Shown here in pieces: positions 1 to 8,596 of a stretch of DNA of 64,000 bases. Source of the stretch: Desulfovibrio sp. (GTDB lineage: Bacteria; Desulfobacterota; Desulfovibrionia; Desulfovibrionales; Desulfovibrionaceae); contig JAQVYA010000001.1 of NCBI GenBank assembly GCA_028708865.1, forward strand, positions 1 to 64,000, given 5' to 3'. A program made the position numbers and the translations under genes. Position 1 is the first letter of the stretch, and every line of letters begins with the position of its first letter. The notes below the pieces were generated by a model, which saw only the letters and a program-made list of their open reading frames with translations, had not been told where the DNA came from and ran no database searches.

Positions 1-553
1 TGCTGGCGGTTTGCTGCGATCCTGTTTCCCCGGACTGGGAAATGACCGCATAGGTGACCATGAGCTTGCCCACCAGTTCGATGATTCGGTCCAGGCGTTC
101 GGTGTCCACGCGGATGGAGGAAATGTTGGAGGATTTGATGGCTTGGGCCGCGACCTGTTGCTGGGCCTGGGCCGTGTCGGTTTTTTCCTGGGAGGCGGGT
201 TCCTCGGGGGAGGCTTCTGCTTCGGGTTGGTCCTGCGGCTCGGGCTGCTGCTCCGGCTCGTCGACCGGGGCCGGGGCGTTCATGACGCCCTCTTCCAGCA
301 GACCGGACATGGCATAGAGGAGTTTTTTGTAGCCCTCGCAAATGGTCAGCAGGGCGGTGACAATGTCCGGGCTGACCGGGGTGATGCCGTCGGACAGCAT
401 ATCCATGAGCGCGATGACCTGGGATGACGGCAACTTCACATGGGTCAGGCCCATGGTGTTGAGCACGTCTTTGACGCCTTGCCCGTTGTGTTGTTCCATC
501 TTCAGGATGTCGCGTTCGAATCCCTCGATGCAATGGCGGATGCTTTCGATCAT
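1..553 (-). CDS. CheA-like chemotaxis histidine kinase, N-terminal part (runs off the window edge)
   Basis: Manual minus-strand translation from ATG at 553: MIESIRHCIEGFERDILKMEQ...SSNISSIRVDTERLDRIIELVGKLMVTYAVISQSGE. The RVDTERLDRIIELVGKLMV motif is the CheA dimerisation (P3) signature. Its ATG overlaps the upstream TGA. Not listed in the ORF track. Confidence 0.85.
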   Translation of the reverse strand, partial: MIESIRHCIEGFERDILKMEQHNGQGVKDVLNTMGLTHVKLPSSQVIALMDMLSDGITPVSPDIVTALLTICEGYKKLLYAMSGLLEEGVMNAPAPVDEPEQQPEPQDQPEAEASPEEPASQEKTDTAQAQQQVAAQAIKSSNISSIRVDTERLDRIIELVGKLMVTYAVISQSGETGSQQTAS

Positions 554-1302
554 TTGCCCTGCTCCCGGCGGCTCGTGCGACGTTTCAGATAGCTTTCCAT
601 GCTGGGGCTGGTTTCAAAATAACGATCAAAGCCCCAAGAATGGAAGGTGGACCGACACGAGCCGCGCATCCCCACCACGGTAAGCCCCAAGCGGGCTGCG
701 TGGGCCGTCATGTCGTGCCAGACCGAGGAGCCGATGGTGCGCACCTCGGTCACGTCCAGCACGGCCTCGGTGTCATCTTTGATTTGCAGGAGCTGCGCAT
801 TCAGAGCGTTACAATGTTCTTCCAGGTGCATCCGGGGGCAGGCTACGCGGATGACCGCCACTCCCTCCACGTTGTGGAGCGTGATACAGTCCGCCAGGGG
901 GCTGAGTTCCTGCTGTTCGCCCGAGCCCGCACCAGAGAGAAGGGCCAGAATTTCGTCCGCCTCTTGCTGGTTTAGGGCACCTTCGGTGCGAATTTGTTCC
1001 AGTACTTGGAAGATGGCGGTGACGCCGCGCCCGGCCAGAGTGATGTTGTGTTCGTTATGTTCGATGTCGCCGGATTGTAGGGCCTTGAGAAAGTCCTCCA
1101 CTTTATGGGTAAAGGTGGAAGCGGGTTCGAACCCGGACATGAAGCCTGTTACCCCTTTAATGGTGTGGATGGGGCGCGCGAGCATTTCGAGCCCCTGGCC
1201 CACTTCGCCGGAATCCAGGAGTTCCAGGCCCTCGATCACCTGCGGATAGTACTTGTCGTTCACTTCCGCGAAAAATTCTTCGACCATGGGATCGATGGTC
1301 AT
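550..1302 (-). CDS. Hpt domain - STAS domain fusion protein
   Basis: N-terminal Hpt with phosphoacceptor motif PIHTIKGVTGFM; C-terminal STAS-like segment (VIRVACPRMHLEEHCNAL...AVLDVTEVRTIGSSVWHDMTAHAARLGLTVVGMRG). Confidence 0.8.
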   Translation of the reverse strand: MTIDPMVEEFFAEVNDKYYPQVIEGLELLDSGEVGQGLEMLARPIHTIKGVTGFMSGFEPASTFTHKVEDFLKALQSGDIEHNEHNITLAGRGVTAIFQVLEQIRTEGALNQQEADEILALLSGAGSGEQQELSPLADCITLHNVEGVAVIRVACPRMHLEEHCNALNAQLLQIKDDTEAVLDVTEVRTIGSSVWHDMTAHAARLGLTVVGMRGSCRSTFHSWGFDRYFETSPSMESYLKRRTSRREQGK

Positions 1303-1314
1303 GGGCTGGCCTCG

Positions 1315-1710
1315 TTATTTCGCTAGAAGACCGAGTTTTTCCAGCTCTCCGAAAAGCTTGTCCTTGTCCACCGGTTTGACGATGTACCCGGAGGCCTCCC
1401 CGTCGTGGAAAGAGCGGATTACGGTTTTGGGATCGTCCAGGGCTGTTGTCATGATCACCTTGACGGGCCGCTGGACTTCAAACTCCCGTTCCATGTCGCG
1501 GATGCGTTCCAGGGCTTCCATGCCGTCCACTTCCGGCATCATGATGTCCATAAGGATCAGCTCGTAGGGTTTGCCTTCCTTATGGGCCAGCCGAAACGCA
1601 TCCAGCGCCTCCTGCCCGTTGACCACCACTTCCACTTCGAAGGCGGTGGTCAAAAAAGAGCGGAGTACCTTCCGACTCAGGAATTCATCTTCGACGATAA
1701 GCGCACGCAT
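1315..1710 (-). CDS. CheY-like response regulator (single receiver domain)
   Basis: MRALIVEDEFLSRKVLRSFL...LILMDIMMPEVDGMEAL...VIMTTALDD...YIVKPVDKDKL; acidic pocket, phospho-Asp and Lys all present. Start chosen at the internal Met (1710) after a GAGGA ribosome binding site. Confidence 0.92.
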   Translation of the reverse strand: MRALIVEDEFLSRKVLRSFLTTAFEVEVVVNGQEALDAFRLAHKEGKPYELILMDIMMPEVDGMEALERIRDMEREFEVQRPVKVIMTTALDDPKTVIRSFHDGEASGYIVKPVDKDKLFGELEKLGLLAK

Positions 1711-1847
1711 GCCGTCCTCGCGTTCAAATGGAAAAAGTAGGGTTGTTGCATCGTTGATCAGGGTAGCAGAATCAAATGAAAAGACAAAGGGGAAATTCAA
1801 ATTGCCTATGCGCTTGCGCCCCTGGACGGAATCGGGTAGCTAGCCGC

Positions 1848-2438
1848 ATGCCACGAGAGATTACCCCGCGTCGGCTGGAGCGCATCCGCAGTGTACTGCG
1901 CCGTCGGCAAAAAGACCTTACATTGGTGATGGATAACATCTGGGACCCCCACAATGTATCGGCTGTGCTCCGCAGTTGCGATGCCTTTGGCGTGCTTGGC
2001 GTGCACCTTTACTACACCACGTCGAGCTGGCCTGACCTGGGAAAAAAATCATCCGCTTCCGCGTTGAAGTGGGTGGACCGCACGCAGCATACCGATGCCC
2101 GGGCCATGGTGGAGGGGCTGCGCAGCCAGGGGTACCAGATCGTGCGGACCGGTTTTTCCGAAACCGCCCGGGAGCCTTGCGAGTACGACCTGACCCGGCC
2201 CACGGCCATCATTCTTTCCAATGAGCACCACGGCACAGCGCCGGAGCTGGTGGAATTGGTGTCCGATGAAATCTACATTCCCATGCAGGGTATGATTCAG
2301 AGTTTCAATGTTTCCGTGGCTGCCGCTCTGATGCTCTACGAGGCGTATACTCAGCGCGAGGCGCAGGGAATGTACGACCTGCCGAGTCTGACCGAGCAGG
2401 AACTGCGTGAACACGAGGCCCTCTGGGTGGAACGCTGA
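1848..2438 (+). CDS. TrmH/SpoU-family tRNA/rRNA 2'-O-methyltransferase
   Basis: MPREITPRRLERIRSVLRRRQKDLTLVMDNIWDPHNVSAVLRSCDAFGV...IILSNEHHGTAPELV...IPMQGMIQSFNVSVAAALMLYEA: SpoU motifs 1-3. Start trimmed from 1776. Confidence 0.9.
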   Translation: MPREITPRRLERIRSVLRRRQKDLTLVMDNIWDPHNVSAVLRSCDAFGVLGVHLYYTTSSWPDLGKKSSASALKWVDRTQHTDARAMVEGLRSQGYQIVRTGFSETAREPCEYDLTRPTAIILSNEHHGTAPELVELVSDEIYIPMQGMIQSFNVSVAAALMLYEAYTQREAQGMYDLPSLTEQELREHEALWVER

Positions 2439-2464
2439 TTCCTAGTGCCTTTTGAAGCCCATAT

Positions 2465-2499
2465 CCCCCTGCAATGTCGACATGTTGCAGGGGGTTTTT
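2465..2499 (+). terminator. Rho-independent terminator after trmH-like gene
   Basis: CCCCCTGCAA...TTGCAGGGGG stem followed by TTTTT. Confidence 0.85.
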
Positions 2500-2504
2500 G
2501 TTGG

Positions 2505-2533
2505 TTGACAGCAAATCGTTTCAATCGATAAGA
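2505..2533 (+). promoter_or_regulatory. Putative sigma70-type promoter for the ABC importer operon
   Basis: TTGACA (2505-2510), 16-17 nt spacer, GATAAG/ATAAGA. Confidence 0.4.
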
Positions 2534-2574
2534 GTAACACGGGCGGTCAATTCGTAATAAAAAAAGCTCTGACA

Positions 2575-3687
2575 ATGGTTGGTCGTATGCGAGTCCTGGT
2601 GCTGTTGGCTTTTTTGTGTCTGAGTTTTCCGTGCCTGGGCCAGGCGCGGACCATAACCGATGCCCTGGGCAGAGCGGTTTCCTGCCCGGAAGAGGTCCGG
2701 CAAGTTATCTGTTCCGGTTCGGGGTGCCTGCGCCTGCTGACTTATCTCGAGGCCGAGGATCTGGTGGTGGGAGTGGACGACATGGAAGGGCGGCGTTCGT
2801 GTTTTGAGGCCCGGCCCTATGCCCTGGCCCATCCGCAATTCAAGACCATGCCCGTGTTCGGCGCATTCCGGGGCGGAGACGATCCGGAACGGATTTTGAC
2901 GCTGGACCCACAGCCGCAGGTTATCCTCAAGACATTTGCCTCTTCCATGGGGCATGATCCCCGGGAGCTCCAGGCCAAGACCGGCATCCCGGTGGTGGCC
3001 TTGAATTATGGGGACCTTGGCGAATTGCGCCCGGCGCTGGACGCCACGTTGCGAAGCATGGGCGAGGTGGTGCATCGCCGGGAGCGGGCCGAGGCTGTGG
3101 TGGCATTTTTTGATCGGACCATCGCAGACTTGGAGCGGCGCACGCGGGACATTCCGGAGCAGGAGCGTCCTTCCGTGTTTTTGGGCGGGGTGGCTTTTCG
3201 CGGAGCGCACGGGTTCCAGTCCACGGAACCGGCCTATCCGCCGTTTCGCTTTGTGCATGCCCGGAATCCGGCGGGCCAGGACGCCTTGGCCCGTAAGCAA
3301 AGTCTCCGACACAGCGACGTGGCCAAGGAGCAAATTCTGGTTTGGGACCCAGACGTGCTGTTCCTGGATGTGGCTACCTTGCAACTGGGACCCGAGGCCA
3401 GCGGATTGAGCGAATTGCGCAATGACCCCGCCTACCAGGCGCTGACAGCCGTTCGCGAGGGGCGCGTCTATGGCGTGCTACCTTACAATTGGTACACCAA
3501 GAACTACGGCTCCATTCTGGCCAATGCCTATTTCATCGGCAAGACTCTGTATCCGGAACGCTTTGCAGATGTGGACCCCGTGACCAAGGCGGATGAGATT
3601 TACACTTTCCTTGTGGGGCGGCCTGTTTTTCAGGAAATGAACGCCTCGTTCCGTAACCTGGTATTCCAGCCGGTTCCGGTGCGCTGA
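2575..3687 (+). CDS. ABC transporter periplasmic metal-chelate/iron/cobalamin-type substrate-binding protein
   Basis: Signal peptide (MRVLVLLAFLCLSFPCLGQA), ITDALGRAVSCPEEVRQVI, and C-terminal LVWDPDVLFLDVATLQ, typical of the PBP-III/BtuF-FepB superfamily; directly upstream of FecCD permease. Confidence 0.88.
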   Translation: MVGRMRVLVLLAFLCLSFPCLGQARTITDALGRAVSCPEEVRQVICSGSGCLRLLTYLEAEDLVVGVDDMEGRRSCFEARPYALAHPQFKTMPVFGAFRGGDDPERILTLDPQPQVILKTFASSMGHDPRELQAKTGIPVVALNYGDLGELRPALDATLRSMGEVVHRRERAEAVVAFFDRTIADLERRTRDIPEQERPSVFLGGVAFRGAHGFQSTEPAYPPFRFVHARNPAGQDALARKQSLRHSDVAKEQILVWDPDVLFLDVATLQLGPEASGLSELRNDPAYQALTAVREGRVYGVLPYNWYTKNYGSILANAYFIGKTLYPERFADVDPVTKADEIYTFLVGRPVFQEMNASFRNLVFQPVPVR

Positions 3688-4757
3688 TGCATTTTCACGA
3701 CGGTGAAGTGCCTGTGGATTACCGCCGCTACACCGGGCGCAAGCTGATCTTTATTGTGGGCTTGCTGGCGGGACTGCTGATTTGTCTGGTGGCGTCCATC
3801 TCTCTGGGCGCGGCCGATATTTCCATGGTCCATGTGCTAAAGAGTCTTGGTGGCCTGGATGTGGCCCCGCGTGTGGAGATCATCGTCCGCAACATTCGCC
3901 TGCCCCAGGCGCTGGCTGCGGTGGTGGCCGGGGCCGGGCTGTCCATGGCCGGGGCTGTGATGCAGTCCATCCTCCGCAACCCTTTGGGATCGCCTTTTAC
4001 CTTGGGCATTTCCCATGCTGCGGCCTTTGGCGCGGCCCTGTCGGTCATGGTTCTCGGGGGCGGGGTTATCACCTCGGGCACCGGCGGCGGCGTAAACGTG
4101 ACGGCTCCCTACATTACCACGGCTTCGGCGTTCGGCTTCAGCCTGTTGGCCGCATTGATCATCGTGGGAGTGGCTCGATCCCGGGGAGCCACTCCGGAGA
4201 CCATGGTGCTGACGGGCGTGGCTTTGGGCGCGTTGTTTACGGCGGGCACCATGTTTTTGCAATTTTTCGCCGACGATGTGCAACTGGCAGCCATGGTCTT
4301 TTGGACTTTTGGGGATACGGCCCGGGCGAGTTGGGGCGAGCTGGGATCCATTACGTTGGTGACCCTGGCCTGTACGGTGTATTTTTTGTTCAACGGCTGG
4401 AATTACAATGCCATTGACGCCGGGGACGAAACCGCCCGAGGCCTGGGCGTGCGAGTGGAAAGGCTACGCATGGCGGGCATGCTGCTGGCTTCTTTGCTGA
4501 CGGCGTCGCTGATCGCTTTTTTAGGTATCATCGGGTTTGTGGGCCTTGTGGTTCCGCACATGGTCCGCCGAATCATTGGTGCGGATCACCGCTACCTGCT
4601 CCCGGCCTGTTTTTTCGGCGGGGGCCTTCTGCTGCTCATTTCGGATACGGTGGCGCGGTTGCTGTTTTCTCCGCATACGTTGCCGGTATCCGTCTTGACG
4701 GCTTTTATGGGGGCTCCGGTCTTTCTCTTCATTATCCTCAAGGGGCGTCGTTCATGA
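3687..4757 (+). CDS. FecCD-family ABC transporter permease
   Basis: RLPQALAAVVAGAGLSMAGAVMQSILRNPLGSPFTLGISHAAAFGAAL and GFVGLVVPHMVRRIIGADHRYLLP are diagnostic of BtuC/FecCD. Confidence 0.95.
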   Translation: MHFHDGEVPVDYRRYTGRKLIFIVGLLAGLLICLVASISLGAADISMVHVLKSLGGLDVAPRVEIIVRNIRLPQALAAVVAGAGLSMAGAVMQSILRNPLGSPFTLGISHAAAFGAALSVMVLGGGVITSGTGGGVNVTAPYITTASAFGFSLLAALIIVGVARSRGATPETMVLTGVALGALFTAGTMFLQFFADDVQLAAMVFWTFGDTARASWGELGSITLVTLACTVYFLFNGWNYNAIDAGDETARGLGVRVERLRMAGMLLASLLTASLIAFLGIIGFVGLVVPHMVRRIIGADHRYLLPACFFGGGLLLLISDTVARLLFSPHTLPVSVLTAFMGAPVFLFIILKGRRS

Positions 4758-5509
4758 TTCTCAACGTGCGGGACATGGGATTCGCCTACAATGGAAGTCC
4801 GGTTTTCCAGGATGTGGAGTTCAGTGTGGACCCTGGAGAACTGCTGGCCGTGCTTGGCCCCAACGGTGTAGGCAAGACCACGCTGCTCAAATGCATCAAT
4901 GCCATCCACGCTCCGCGCAGCGGAACCGTGTACGTGGACCAGCGGGACGTGTCGCGGCTGAGTCCCCGGGAGATCGCCCGGGACGTGGGGTACGTGGCCC
5001 AGCGTAGCGAGGCGGCCCGGTTTACCGTGTTCGATGCCGTGCTCATGGGACGAAAACCCCATGTGCGCTGGCGCGTGGGGGAGGAGGATCTGCGTATTGT
5101 CTCGGCCGCGCTTAAGCGGCTGGACCTGGACCGCCTCCGGCTACGCCACATCGACACTCTCAGCGGCGGGGAGTTGCAGAAGGTGGCCGTGGCTCGCGCG
5201 TTGGTTCAGGAGCCCCGGTTGCTGTTGCTGGATGAACCCACCAGTTCACTGGACTTAAAAAATCAGATCAGTATCTTGCGGCTCGTGCGCCGGGTGGTGG
5301 ACGAGCACGATATTGCCGCGGTCATGACCATGCATGATTTGAACACGGCCTTGCGTTTTGCACATAAGTTTTTGTTTTTGAAGCAGGGGCGGGTTTTTGC
5401 CGCAGGGCACATGCACGAGGTCACCGCGGACATGGTCAGCGAGGTCTACGGACTGCCGGTGCAACTCCGCATTATAGACGGTCATCCCGTGGTGTTGCCC
5501 TGCCATTAG
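4754..5509 (+). CDS. ABC transporter ATP-binding protein (FepC/BtuD type)
   Basis: Walker A GPNGVGKTTLLK, signature LSGGELQKVAVARAL, Walker B LLLLDEPTSSLDL; overlaps permease stop by ATGA. Confidence 0.95.
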   Translation: MILNVRDMGFAYNGSPVFQDVEFSVDPGELLAVLGPNGVGKTTLLKCINAIHAPRSGTVYVDQRDVSRLSPREIARDVGYVAQRSEAARFTVFDAVLMGRKPHVRWRVGEEDLRIVSAALKRLDLDRLRLRHIDTLSGGELQKVAVARALVQEPRLLLLDEPTSSLDLKNQISILRLVRRVVDEHDIAAVMTMHDLNTALRFAHKFLFLKQGRVFAAGHMHEVTADMVSEVYGLPVQLRIIDGHPVVLPCH

Positions 5510-5540
5510 AATCCGGGGTTGGTTTGATAAGGAGACGAGT

Positions 5541-6152
5541 ATGACCTGCCGACTCACGGCCGAGGAGTATCAGGAAGTAGTGGCGTTTCACGGGCATTCC
5601 TGCCCCGGGCTGGCCATCGGCGTCCGCGTTTCGGAACTGGCCCGGCGCGAATTGGGCCCGGTGGACGCGTCCGAACTGGTGGCTGTGGCTGAGACCGACA
5701 TGTGCGGTGTGGATGCGATCCAGTTCCTCACGGGCTGCACCTTGGGGAAAGGCAATTTTATCCACAGGGACTACGGAAAGACCGCCTTTTCTTTTTATGA
5801 CCGAAGCAGCGGCCGGGCGTTTCGCGCCGTGTTTCGGCCCGAGGCCCGCTCCGGAGTTCAGGAGCGAATGGACGAAGTTTCCGCCCGTCTGGCCGACGGA
5901 TCGGCCACGGCCCAAGATAGGGAACGGCTGGCAGAGTTGCGCGGGGAAATGCTGGAGCAGTTTTTGAAATTGCCCCTGGACGAAATGTTTACAGTGCAGG
6001 CGCTTCACTCTGCCCCGCCCCGGCCTGCCCAGGTGCTGGCCACGCTGGTTTGCGACGGCTGCGGCGAGGGGGTCATGGAGTCCCGTTCTCGGCGCTGGGG
6101 CGGCCAGACTTTTTGCATTCCCTGTTTTGCGGAGCGGGAACAAAAGATCTGA
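5541..6152 (+). CDS. FmdE-family protein (formylmethanofuran dehydrogenase subunit E-like)
   Basis: FHGHSCPGLAIGVRVSELA...ETDMCGVDAIQFLTGCTLGKGNFIHRDYGKTAFSFYDR, and C-terminal zinc-ribbon-like CDGCGEGVMESR...CIPCF. Confidence 0.9.
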   Translation: MTCRLTAEEYQEVVAFHGHSCPGLAIGVRVSELARRELGPVDASELVAVAETDMCGVDAIQFLTGCTLGKGNFIHRDYGKTAFSFYDRSSGRAFRAVFRPEARSGVQERMDEVSARLADGSATAQDRERLAELRGEMLEQFLKLPLDEMFTVQALHSAPPRPAQVLATLVCDGCGEGVMESRSRRWGGQTFCIPCFAEREQKI

Positions 6153-6184
6153 TTCCGCGGCAAGCCCGGTGCCCAGGCCGGGCG

Positions 6185-8083
6185 TCAACCCTGGTATACA
6201 AAGGCCAGGGCCGCCAGCGGCGGCAGGGTCAGGCGCAGGCTCGGACCGCCATTGTCAATGCGCGCCACAGCGCCGCCCCCGTTGCCCAGGTTGGAGCCGC
6301 CATAGTGCGAGGCGTCCGTGTTCAGGACTTCGGTCCAGCGCCCTTCCCGGGGGCAGGGCACGGCATAATCGTGCCGGGGAACAGGGGTGAAGTTGAAGGC
6401 CCAGAGCACGGGGGGCGCGTCCGGAGCCTTCCGCAGAAAGCTGATCACCGAGGCGTTGTGATCGGTGAAGTCCAGCCAGTCGAATCCGGCCCACTCATTG
6501 TCCTTCGCGTACATGGCAGGCTGTTCACGCAGCAGCCGGTTCAAGTCCCCCACCAGGTTGGAAATGCCCCGGTGCTGTGGGAAATCCAGCAGCATCCAGT
6601 CCAGCTCCTTGCCGGCATCCCATTCATTCCATTGTCCGAATTCTCCGCCCATGAAGAGCAGCTTTTTGCCTGGGTGCGCCCATTGGTAGGCCAGGAGCAT
6701 GCGCAGGTTGGCGAATTTTCTCCACGAATCTCCCGGCATTTTGGAGAGTAACGAGCGTTTGCCGTGCACCACCTCGTCATGGGACAGGGGGAGCAGAAAA
6801 TTTTCGCTGAAGGCGTAGAGCATGGAAAAAGTTAGATTTTGATGATGGTGGGGGCGGTGAATGGGATCTTTTTCAAAATACCGGAGGGTGTCGTTCATCC
6901 AGCCCATGTTCCACTTGAAGGTGAATCCGAGTCCGCCGGTATAGACCGGCCTGGATACTCCGGGCCATGAGGTGGATTCCTCGGCAATGACGCTGGCCCC
7001 GGGGAAATGGGCGTGTACCAGGGTGTTCAGGTTGCGGAGGAATTCGATGGCCTCGATGTTTTCGTTGCCGCCGTACTGGTTGGGCAGCCACTGGTTTTCA
7101 GCCCGGGAATAATCGCGGTAGAGCATGGAGGCCACGGCATCGATGCGCAGCCCGTCGATGTGGAATTCCTTGAACCAGTACAGGGCGTTGGTCAGCAGGA
7201 AGTTGGCCACTTCATACCGACCGAAGTTAAATATATAGGTCCCCCAGTCCGGGTGCTCGCCCAGGCGCGGGTCCTGGTGTTCATATAGGGCCGTACCGTC
7301 AAATCGTCCCAGGCTCCAGTCGTCTTTGGGGAAATGCGCCGGAACCCAGTCCAGGATCACGCCTAGCCCGGCCTGGTGGCAGCGGTCAATGAGGTCGCGG
7401 AGTTCATCCGGTGAGCCGAAGCGGGAAGAGGGCGCAAAGTAGTGCGAGGTCTGGTAGCCCCAGGATTCGTCCAGAGGGTGTTCGGCCAGGGGGAGAAATT
7501 CCAGATGCGTGAATCCAAGCCCCTTGGCATACGGGATCAACTGGTCGGCCAATTCGCCATAGGTGGAGAATCGCCCTTCGGGACGATGCCAGGAACCGGC
7601 GTGCACCTCATAGATGGATACGGGCTGTTCCAGCGGTAGTCCTTGTTTGCGCCGCGAGTCCATCCATTCCTGGTCCTTCCATTCATAGCCGTCCAGGGCC
7701 GAGGTTACGGCGGCGTTTCCAGGGCGGGATTCTGCGGCCAGGGCGTAGGGATCTGTCTTGAAGACCACACGGCCATTGCACTGGCGTACCGCGAATTTAT
7801 AGGAAACATTGCGGGCCAGTTCGGGGATGAATCCGGCCCAGATGCCCGAGGAACCCACCGGGTACAGGGCGTGGCGGTCCGGGGTCCATTCATTGAACGC
7901 GCCAATGACGCTGACGGCTTTGGCGTTGGGTGCCCAGACCGCAAAGCGGTAGCCGGTGGAGCCGTCCTGGCCGGTGGCCGGATGGGCGCCGAGGATGCGG
8001 TACAGATCCCAATGCTTCCCCTGGGCAAAGAGGTTCAGGTCAAAGGGATCGATGAATACGGGCTGAATGGTCGGTGCGGGCAT
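6185..8083 (-). CDS. glgB: 1,4-alpha-glucan branching enzyme
   Basis: FAVWAPNAKAVSVIGAFNEW, DWVPAHFPKDDWSLGRFDGTALYEH, GLRIDAVASMLYRDYSR, AEESTSWPGVSRP, LSHDEVVHGKRSLL (GH13 branching enzyme motifs). Start trimmed to Met 8083 with AGGAG upstream. Confidence 0.96.
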   Translation of the reverse strand: MPAPTIQPVFIDPFDLNLFAQGKHWDLYRILGAHPATGQDGSTGYRFAVWAPNAKAVSVIGAFNEWTPDRHALYPVGSSGIWAGFIPELARNVSYKFAVRQCNGRVVFKTDPYALAAESRPGNAAVTSALDGYEWKDQEWMDSRRKQGLPLEQPVSIYEVHAGSWHRPEGRFSTYGELADQLIPYAKGLGFTHLEFLPLAEHPLDESWGYQTSHYFAPSSRFGSPDELRDLIDRCHQAGLGVILDWVPAHFPKDDWSLGRFDGTALYEHQDPRLGEHPDWGTYIFNFGRYEVANFLLTNALYWFKEFHIDGLRIDAVASMLYRDYSRAENQWLPNQYGGNENIEAIEFLRNLNTLVHAHFPGASVIAEESTSWPGVSRPVYTGGLGFTFKWNMGWMNDTLRYFEKDPIHRPHHHQNLTFSMLYAFSENFLLPLSHDEVVHGKRSLLSKMPGDSWRKFANLRMLLAYQWAHPGKKLLFMGGEFGQWNEWDAGKELDWMLLDFPQHRGISNLVGDLNRLLREQPAMYAKDNEWAGFDWLDFTDHNASVISFLRKAPDAPPVLWAFNFTPVPRHDYAVPCPREGRWTEVLNTDASHYGGSNLGNGGGAVARIDNGGPSLRLTLPPLAALAFVYQG

Positions 8084-8287
8084 GGCTCCTCGTGCGGCTT
8101 GGTGTATCCCTTTGCGGAGTGAACGGATCGTTTTCCTGTGTGGCGCTGTGCCCGGACCGTGGGCCTGGTTTTCGAAGCGTACAGTCCAGCTGACGCCGTC
8201 CGGTGTCGGCACCGGGCGGCCGGTTCGGGTATCGCCTGCGCCCTGGCGGGCTGGCCCGCACGGCGCACTCCGGAAGAACGGCCCGGG

Positions 8288-8596
8288 TCAGGTGGTCACG
8301 ACGCAGTTGTCGCCCCCGGCAAACGCGCTGTATTCGTAGCGGTCAGCCTTGGTGTCGTTGAGCCAGACCCCTTCATCCGTAAGGTACCGGTACTGGTAAT
8401 CGCGGCCCACTTCCAGATCCACGGTGATCGAAAAGGAGCCGTCCTTGAGCTTTTTCATGGGCAGGGTCTTGGTGTTCCACTTGTTGAATTCGCCCACCAG
8501 GAAAATGTGTTTGGCGTTTTGTGTGGCGGACTTGGGCACTTTAAAGCCCACTTTGCATACGGGTTTGCTTTTCAGGTACTTTTTGGTCAGCGGCAT
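8288..8596 (-). CDS. Stand-alone CBM48 / isoamylase early-set (AMPK-beta-like) glycogen-binding protein
   Basis: [102 protein letters not shown]; the FLVGEFNxW...YQYRYL pattern is typical. Confidence 0.85.
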   Translation of the reverse strand: MPLTKKYLKSKPVCKVGFKVPKSATQNAKHIFLVGEFNKWNTKTLPMKKLKDGSFSITVDLEVGRDYQYRYLTDEGVWLNDTKADRYEYSAFAGGDNCVVTT

